Below are positions 61,501 through 64,000 of a DNA stretch of 64,000 nt, one piece after another. The DNA lies in the NCBI GenBank assembly GCA_005405945.1, contig BJHW01000001.1, positions 4,588,001 through 4,652,000 of the forward strand, given 5' to 3'. Position 1 is the first letter of the stretch. Each line of letters opens with the position of its first letter. Made by a program: the position numbers and the translations under genes. Under the pieces are notes generated by a model. That model saw nothing but the letters and a program-made list of their open reading frames with translations. It searched no databases and was not told the DNA's origin. The stretch comes from Streptomyces violaceusniger (GTDB lineage Bacteria; Actinomycetota; Actinomycetes; Streptomycetales; Streptomycetaceae).

Positions 61501-64000
61501 GAACGTCTCGGGTGTGGCCATGACCGCCACACCACCGGCCAGCGCCATCGTGCACTCGCCCGCGCGCAGCGCCTGGATCGCCCAGTGCAGCGCAACCAGC
61601 GACGACGAACACGCCGTGTCCACGGTGACCGCCGGGCCTTCGAGACCGAAGGTGTACGCCACCCGGCCGGAGGCGATGGAGCCCGCGTTGCCGGTGCCGA
61701 TGTAGCCCTCGACACCGTCGGGGATGCCGTCGAGGCCGGTCACGTAGTCGTGGTACATGACGCCCGCGAACACGCCGACACGGCTGCCGCGCACCCGCGC
61801 CGGGTCGATGCCCGCCCGCTCGAACGCCTCCCACGAGGTCTCCAGCAGCAGCCGCTGCTGCGGGTCCATCGCCAGCGCCTCACGCGGCGAGATCCCGAAG
61901 AAGTCCGGGTCGAAGTCGGCGGCGTCGTGCAGGAAGCCGCCCTCGCGGGTGTACGAGGTGCCCGCGTGGTCGGGGTCCGGGTGGTAGAGGCCGTCGAGGT
62001 CCCAGCCACGGTCCACGGGGAAGCCGGAGATGCCGTCGCCACCGGTGGCGACGAGCTCCCACAGCTCCTCCGGGGTGCGCACCCCGCCCGGGTAGCGGCA
62101 GCTCATGCCGACGATGACGATCGGGTCGTCGTCGAGCGCCGGGGCCGCCTGCGTCCGTACGGGGACGAGCGGCGCGGTGGTCTCCTCGGCGCCCAGCAGC
62201 TCCGCGCGCAGATGGCCGGCGAGAGCGGCGGGGGTCGGGTAGTCGAAGACGAGCGTCGCCGGGAGCCGCAGCCCGGTGACGGTCTTGAGGTCGTTGCGGA
62301 GCTCGACGGCGGTGAGCGAGTCGAAGCCCAGCTCCTTGAACGCCCGCCCGGCCTCGACGGCGTCCGGGCCCGCGTAACCGAGCACCGCGGCGACCCGGCC
62401 GCACACCAACTCCAGCAGCTCACGGTCCTGTTCGGGCCGGGCGAGCCCGGCGAGGCGCTGGGCGAGCGCGGAGCCGTCGGCGGTGGCGGCCGCGGCGGCG
62501 GCCCGCCGGACCGGGGTCCGCACCAGGCCCCGGAACAGGGCCGGTACGGTCCCGGCCGCCGTGGCCTCGGTGCGCAGCCCCGCGTAGTCGAGCCGCATCG
62601 GGAACAGCACGGCGGCGCCGTCGGCGCGGGCCGCGTCGAAGAGCGTCAGCCCCTCGTCGGCGGCGATCGGGGCGACCCCGCCGCGCGCGATGCGCCGCAG
62701 ATCGAGCTCGTCAAGACCGCTTCCCATGCCCGCACCGGCCCACAGGCCCCAGGCCAGCGCGGTGGCCGGAAGCCCCTGGGCGACGCGGTGCTGGGCCAGC
62801 GCCTCCAGGAAGGAGTTGGCGGCGGCGTAGCTCGCCTGTCCGGGCGCGCCGAACACGGCGGCGGCACCGGAGAACAGCACGAACGCGGACAGCTCGTGGT
62901 CGCGGGTCAGCTCGTGCAGGTTCAGCGCCGCGTCCACCTTGGGGCGCAGCACCCGCGCCACCCGCTCGGGCGTCAGCGAGCCGAGGATGCCGTCGTCCAG
63001 GACGCCCGCCGTGTGCACCACGGCGGTCAGCGGATGCCCGTCCGGGATGGCGGCCAGGGTCGCGGCGAGCGCGTCGCGGTCGGCCACGTCGCAGGCCGCC
63101 CAGGTGACGGTGGCACCGGCCGCCGTGAGCTCGGCGCGCAGCTCCTCGGCGCCCTCGGCGTCGGCGCCACGGCGGCTGACCAGCAGCAGGTGGCGTACGC
63201 CGTGGGCGGAGACGAGGTGGCGGGCGAAGAGGCCACCGAGGGTTCCGGAGGCGCCGGTGATCAGCACGGTGCCGTTGGGGTCGTACGACGGGACGGTAGC
63301 GGCTTCCGTGTCCGTGTCGTCGGTGTTTTCGGTGACCGGCACCCGGGCCAGCCGTGGCGCGAGCGCCACGCCCGCGCGCAGCGCCAGCTCCGCCTCGTCC
63401 ACGCCGAGCGCGGCGGGCACCGTACGGTACGAGCCCTCCTCGCCGTCCACGTCCAGCAGCACCAGACGGCCCGGGTTCTCCGACTGGGCGGAGCGGAACA
63501 GACCGCGCACGGCGGCGTACGGCAGATCCGCCACGCCCGCGCCCGGCTCGGTCTCCACCGCGCCCCGGGTCAGCAGCACCAGCCGCGACGCGGCGAACCG
63601 CTCATCGGCCAGCCACGCCTGGAGCAGGGCGAGCACGCTCTGGGTGGCCTCGTGCACAGCCGACGCGCCGCCATCGCCACCGGTAGCGGTAGTGCTCAGC
63701 AGGACGGTGTCGGGCGCGGGTGCCCCGGCGTCCACGGCCGTGCGCAGCACCGCCAGATCGCGATACGCGGCGAGCCGGACCCCGGGCCCGAACGCGCCCT
63801 CCAGCGCGGCCAGTTCGGCGGCGTCAGCGCCGAGCACCGCCCAGTCGCCCGTGACCGCGCCGGTCGCGGGCGCCGGAACCGCCGTCCAGTCCAGCCGGAA
63901 CAGCGACTCGTGCAGCCCGCCGCGCGCCGCGCGCACCTGGTCGGCCGAGGCCGCCCGCAGCGCCACGGACTCGACCGTGGCCACCGGACGGCCCGTGCCG
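52567..64000 (-). CDS. PKS-A: modular type I polyketide synthase, C-terminal part (end of m1, m2, m3)
   Basis: Multimodular cytosolic assembly-line enzyme that elongates an ACP-bound polyketide; the 5' end is beyond the window. The open frame runs without interruption from the window edge to a TGA at 52567-52569 (over 3800 residues). Visible order: tail of DH, KR, ACP (m1); KS-AT-KR-ACP (m2); KS-AT-KR-ACP (m3); C-terminal docking region (about 52850-52567) ending in an acidic helix with the motif EDIFDIINNEFGRS. Both ATs have the GHSIGE and HAFH signatures of malonyl-CoA selection. There is no thioesterase, so the chain is passed on, most likely to PKS-B, whose start lies 47 nt downstream. 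This is the only gene here with no frameshift. Confident on family and domains; product unknown. Confidence 0.96.
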   Translation of the reverse strand, partial: GTGRPVATVESVALRAASADQVRAARGGLHESLFRLDWTAVPAPATGAVTGDWAVLGADAAELAALEGAFGPGVRLAAYRDLAVLRTAVDAGAPAPDTVLLSTTATGGDGGASAVHEATQSVLALLQAWLADERFAASRLVLLTRGAVETEPGAGVADLPYAAVRGLFRSAQSENPGRLVLLDVDGEEGSYRTVPAALGVDEAELALRAGVALAPRLARVPVTENTDDTDTEAATVPSYDPNGTVLITGASGTLGGLFARHLVSAHGVRHLLLVSRRGADAEGAEELRAELTAAGATVTWAACDVADRDALAATLAAIPDGHPLTAVVHTAGVLDDGILGSLTPERVARVLRPKVDAALNLHELTRDHELSAFVLFSGAAAVFGAPGQASYAAANSFLEALAQHRVAQGLPATALAWGLWAGAGMGSGLDELDLRRIARGGVAPIAADEGLTLFDAARADGAAVLFPMRLDYAGLRTEATAAGTVPALFRGLVRTPVRRAAAAAATADGSALAQRLAGLARPEQDRELLELVCGRVAAVLGYAGPDAVEAGRAFKELGFDSLTAVELRNDLKTVTGLRLPATLVFDYPTPAALAGHLRAELLGAEETTAPLVPVRTQAAPALDDDPIVIVGMSCRYPGGVRTPEELWELVATGGDGISGFPVDRGWDLDGLYHPDPDHAGTSYTREGGFLHDAADFDPDFFGISPREALAMDPQQRLLLETSWEAFERAGIDPARVRGSRVGVFAGVMYHDYVTGLDGIPDGVEGYIGTGNAGSIASGRVAYTFGLEGPAVTVDTACSSSLVALHWAIQALRAGECTMALAGGVAVMATPETFIDFSRQRGLATDGRCKSFAASADGTGWAEGAGMLLVERLSDARRNGHPVLAVVRGSAINQDGASNGLTAPNGPSQQRVIRQALATAGLTSGDVDVVEAHGTGTTLGDPIEAQALLATYGQEREADRPLWLGSIKSNIGHTQAAAGVAGIIKMVMVMRHGVLPRTLHVDAPSPNVDWEDGAVSLLTEPMEWPETGRPRRAGVSSFGISGTNAHTIIEQPPAAEGREEAAARPSAVPPVLPWPLSAVGGDALRDQARRLRDRLRAADEDVDLTAIGYTLAAGRTVFEDRAVLVADGREGFLRALEALASGEPATGLVQGSPVAGKLAFLFTGQGSQRLGMGRELYDAYPVFAEAFDAVCDALDAHLERPLKTVVFGDDAEALDQTGFTQPALFAVEVALFRLVEAWGLTPDFLSGHSIGELAAAHVAGVLSLADAAKLVAARGRLMQELAEGGAMIAVQAAEDEVEPLLTERVSLAALNGPTSVVIAGDEDAALEIASGFEAQGRKTKRLTVSHAFHSPRMDGMLDAFREVAQGLTYAAPRIPIVSNLTGDVVSAEEITTPGFWVRHVREAVRFLDGVRTLEAQGVTTYLELGPDGVLSAMGQDCLAEGDTAGFVAALRGGRPEAEAVTTALATLHTRGSAPDWEAFYAGTGARRVELPTYAFQRRRYWLDVRTATATPGATAQNAVDARFWEAVERADLASLAETLNLDTEDNGALEALLPSLSSWRRQQSERSTVDGWRYRVSWKPVTDRSAASLTGGWLVVIPAEAAEDAWVAGAVRMLNDRGLDVRRVELTADDDRATVAERLAGAIGDAPVTGGVLSLLALADSDGSGDGDGGGDVLLRTAALTQALGDAGIGAPLWVATRGAVAVGRSDGTVSPAQSQLWGLGRVAALEVPERWGGLVDLPETADERALGRLVEVLAGSGAGVISGAGVISGGGGEDQVAVRASGVFARRLVRASAPASPSGSWTPGAGTTLVTGGTGALGAQVARWLVAGGAEHVLLAGRRGLDAPGAAELRDELAASGARVTIAACDVADRDALARLLADIPAELPLTGVVHTAGVLDDGVLDSLTPERFTGVLRAKAAAAAHLDELTRDRELSAFVLFSSISGTFGAAGQGNYAAANAYVDALAERRRAQGLPATSIAWGPWAEGGMATDGALEQRLRRGGLPPMDAELAIGALQRALDLDDAVVTVADIDWDRFAPDFTAARPSRLLADLPEIRAAAEATATAPAADGSSLAARLAGLGEAERDRLLLDLVRTQVAAVLGHDGSESIGADRAFGELGFDSLTAVELRNRLGAASGVQLPATLVFDYPTASALATYLRSELIGTSTAIEPTHPTAVTAAADDDPIAIVAMSCRFPGGVRSPEELWQLLTAGGDAIAEFPADRGWDLDALYDPDPDTRGTFYAREGGFLYDAGHFDAAFFGISPREALAMDPQQRLLLETSWEAFERAGIDPAALRGTSAGVFVGSNGQDYDASLHTVPAGVEGYLGTGNAASVVSGRLAYTFGLEGPAVTVDTACSSSLVALHWAIQALRQGECSLALAGGVTVMSSPGAYIEFSRQRGLAPDGRCKAFAAGADGTGWGEGVGMLLVERLSDARRNGHPVLALVRGSAINQDGASNGLTAPNGPAQQRVIRQALAGAGLSAAEVDAVEAHGTGTRLGDPIEAQALLATYGQERDAERPLWLGAIKSNIGHTQAAAGVAGVIKMVLAMRHGVLPRTLHVDEPSPHVDWSAGAVSLLTEQVAWPETGRPRRAGVSSFGFSGTNAHTVLEQAPVHDEAAEEAAPRHPLVRPDVVAWPLSAKGEDALRAQAERLRAHLEAEAGPDAVDVAHSLVDVAYSLATTRSALEHRAVVLGPDRDRLLAGLTALARGEFAAQLVRGVPVEGRTAVLFTGQGSQRLGMGRELYEASPVFAEALDAVCAELDRHLELPLYDVLFGDDKEPLDRTGFTQPALFAVEVALFRLAEAAGLRPDVLAGHSIGELAAAHVAGVLSLEDAATLVAARGRLMQQLPSGGAMIALQAAEDEVEPLLTERVSIAALNGPTSVVIAGDEDAALEIAAGFEARGRKTKRLTVSHAFHSPLMDGMLAEFRKVAEGLTYHAPRIPIVSTVTGQRISDELGMAADYWVRHVRHAVRFLDGVRALEAQGVTTYVELGPDGVLSAMAQDCVTAGDEGAEDVAFVPVLRAGRPETETLTAALATLHVRGAALDWEALFAGTGARRVELPTYAFQRRRYWLEGTPHPTPGQEATADDTAGARFWEAVESDDLASLSDAVGIDVDQPLSALLPALSAWRRRERERSALDGWRYRVTWKPLEEPRLAAAPGVWLVAEPAAPAGHADAVRRVVAALADRGADIRRIAADGADLDREALAERIRRAAADEPVHGVLSLLAWDERAHPDHPAVPTGLLRTGVLVQALGDAGLDAPLWCATTGAVATAASEPVGSAAQAQVWGLGRVVALEHPERWGGLIDLPATLDERAADRLAGVLGGHADGDEDQLAIRTAGVLARRLARAERAPATGAPWRPRGTVLVTGGTGALGAHVARWLAENGAEHLVLTSRRGPDAPGATELRDELAASGAQVTVAACDVTDRDAVAGLLARIRDDHPQHPLTAVVHTAGAGQFAPVAETTPADVAEVVAAKVAGAAHLDALLGDTELDAFVLFSSIAGVWGSGGQGAYAAGNAFLDALAEQRRARGLAATSVAWGPWADGGLVADDEAAEQLRRRGLPTMAPHSAIAALQQALDRNETAVAVADVDWGRFAPAFAAARPRPLIADLPEVRAALAADPAEGAGGGTAEAPAESLRQRLAGLTGPEAEKALLDLVRTEVAAVLGHDDTTAVQAGRAFKELGFDSLTAVELRNRLGAATGLQLTATLVFDHPTPSALAGVLRADLLGEDTTPGLPVLAEIDKLEFALSNVSDDATERERVTARLEALLRTWNESESAVGADGADDDELDLDSASAEDIFDIINNEFGRS
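52850..57455 (-). other. Module m3: KS-AT(malonyl)-KR(A)-ACP
   Basis: KS about 57455-56190 (Cys near 56937). AT about 55840-54790 with GHSIGE near 55558 and HAFH; its sequence is the most divergent of the malonyl ATs here. KR about 54730-53330: no LDD motif, and Trp at 53488-53490 five residues after the catalytic Ser, the A-type marker; Gln rather than His three residues before Tyr suggests A1. ACP GFDSL at 52941-52955. Predicted to leave an L-configured hydroxyl. A seven-residue stretch in the KS-AT linker is duplicated (about 55972-56013). Confidence 0.9.
57460..62125 (-). other. Module m2: KS-AT(malonyl)-KR(B)-ACP
   Basis: KS about 62125-60870 with Cys in TACSSS near 61610, and the His motifs EAHGTGT and KSNIGH. 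AT about 60530-59520 with GHSIGE near 60258 and HAFH. KR-type dimerisation element (DARFWEAVE ... SSWRRQQ) about 59440-59300. KR about 59300-58010: TGGTGALG, LDD, Ser and Tyr intact (Tyr near 58142), no Trp marker. ACP GFDSL at 57634-57648. Predicted to leave a D-configured (B-type) hydroxyl. Confidence 0.92.
58696..58731 (-). repeat. Two tandem 18-bp units in the m2 KR linker
   Basis: Exact duplication of an 18-nt unit (58696-58713 and 58714-58731), giving GAGVISGAGVISGG in the protein, in the non-catalytic half of the KR just before its catalytic half. In frame and probably neutral. Confidence 0.8.
62130..64000 (-). other. Module m1 (partial): DH end - KR - ACP
   Basis: The first residues, down to about 63900, match the end of a DH followed by the usual DH-KR junction (HESLFRLDW). 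The KR spans about 63890-62700, with TGASGTLGG near 63250 and an LDD motif (B type). Its catalytic Tyr is at 62827-62829 but the position of the catalytic Ser is Gly (62866-62868). The ACP has GFDSL at 62313-62328. A DH-KR module normally leaves a double bond; KR activity is slightly uncertain because of the Ser change. Confidence 0.85.

Overview
The whole window is one stretch of a very large modular type I polyketide synthase (PKS) locus, all on the minus strand and read from high to low coordinates. The very high GC content, codon use, docking-domain sequences and two copies of an intergenic repeat that I recognise from Streptomyces point to a Streptomyces or close relative. I see no tailoring, regulatory, transport, thioesterase or RNA gene here; loading and release functions must lie outside the window.

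Layout in order of transcription. PKS-A (64000 to 52567, 5' end outside): end of a DH-KR module (m1), then KR modules m2 and m3. PKS-B (52519 to 42059): m4 DH-KR, m5 KR. PKS-C (42033 to 16068): five modules, m6 DH-KR, m7 KR, m8 DH-KR, m9 KR, m10 DH-KR; about 8655 residues after two single-base repairs. PKS-D (16004 to 11002): one module, m11, the only methylmalonyl-type AT, with a KR that has lost its catalytic Ser and Tyr. PKS-E (10743 to 1, 3' end outside): m12 KR, m13 DH-KR, start of m14. Gaps between genes are 47, 25, 63 and 258 nt, so an operon is likely; the 258-nt gap before PKS-E is the only real intergenic region. Terminal docking helices fit the gene order A-B-C-D-E.

Thirteen complete KS-AT or partial module units give a predicted chain of alternating alkenes and carbinols: ...C=C, OH, OH, C=C, OH, C=C, OH, C=C, OH, C=C, then C=O next to a methyl branch, OH, C=C... 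This is a repeated ene-diol polyol, not a classical conjugated polyene at this point in the chain. The product is not identified; the pattern recalls amino polyene-polyols such as tetrafibricin, but that is only a resemblance.

Four of the five genes are interrupted by single-base frameshifts (13 in all). Each one is a missing base in a G or C run, and each is repaired by adding one base, so I treat them as probable sequencing errors and annotate the genes across them. The most unusual features are: two intergenic-type palindromic repeats carried in frame inside KR domains (m4, m8); an 18-copy heptapeptide tandem repeat inside the m10 KR; the dead KR of m11; loss of the KR dimerisation element in m7; and near-identical tracts shared between distant modules.
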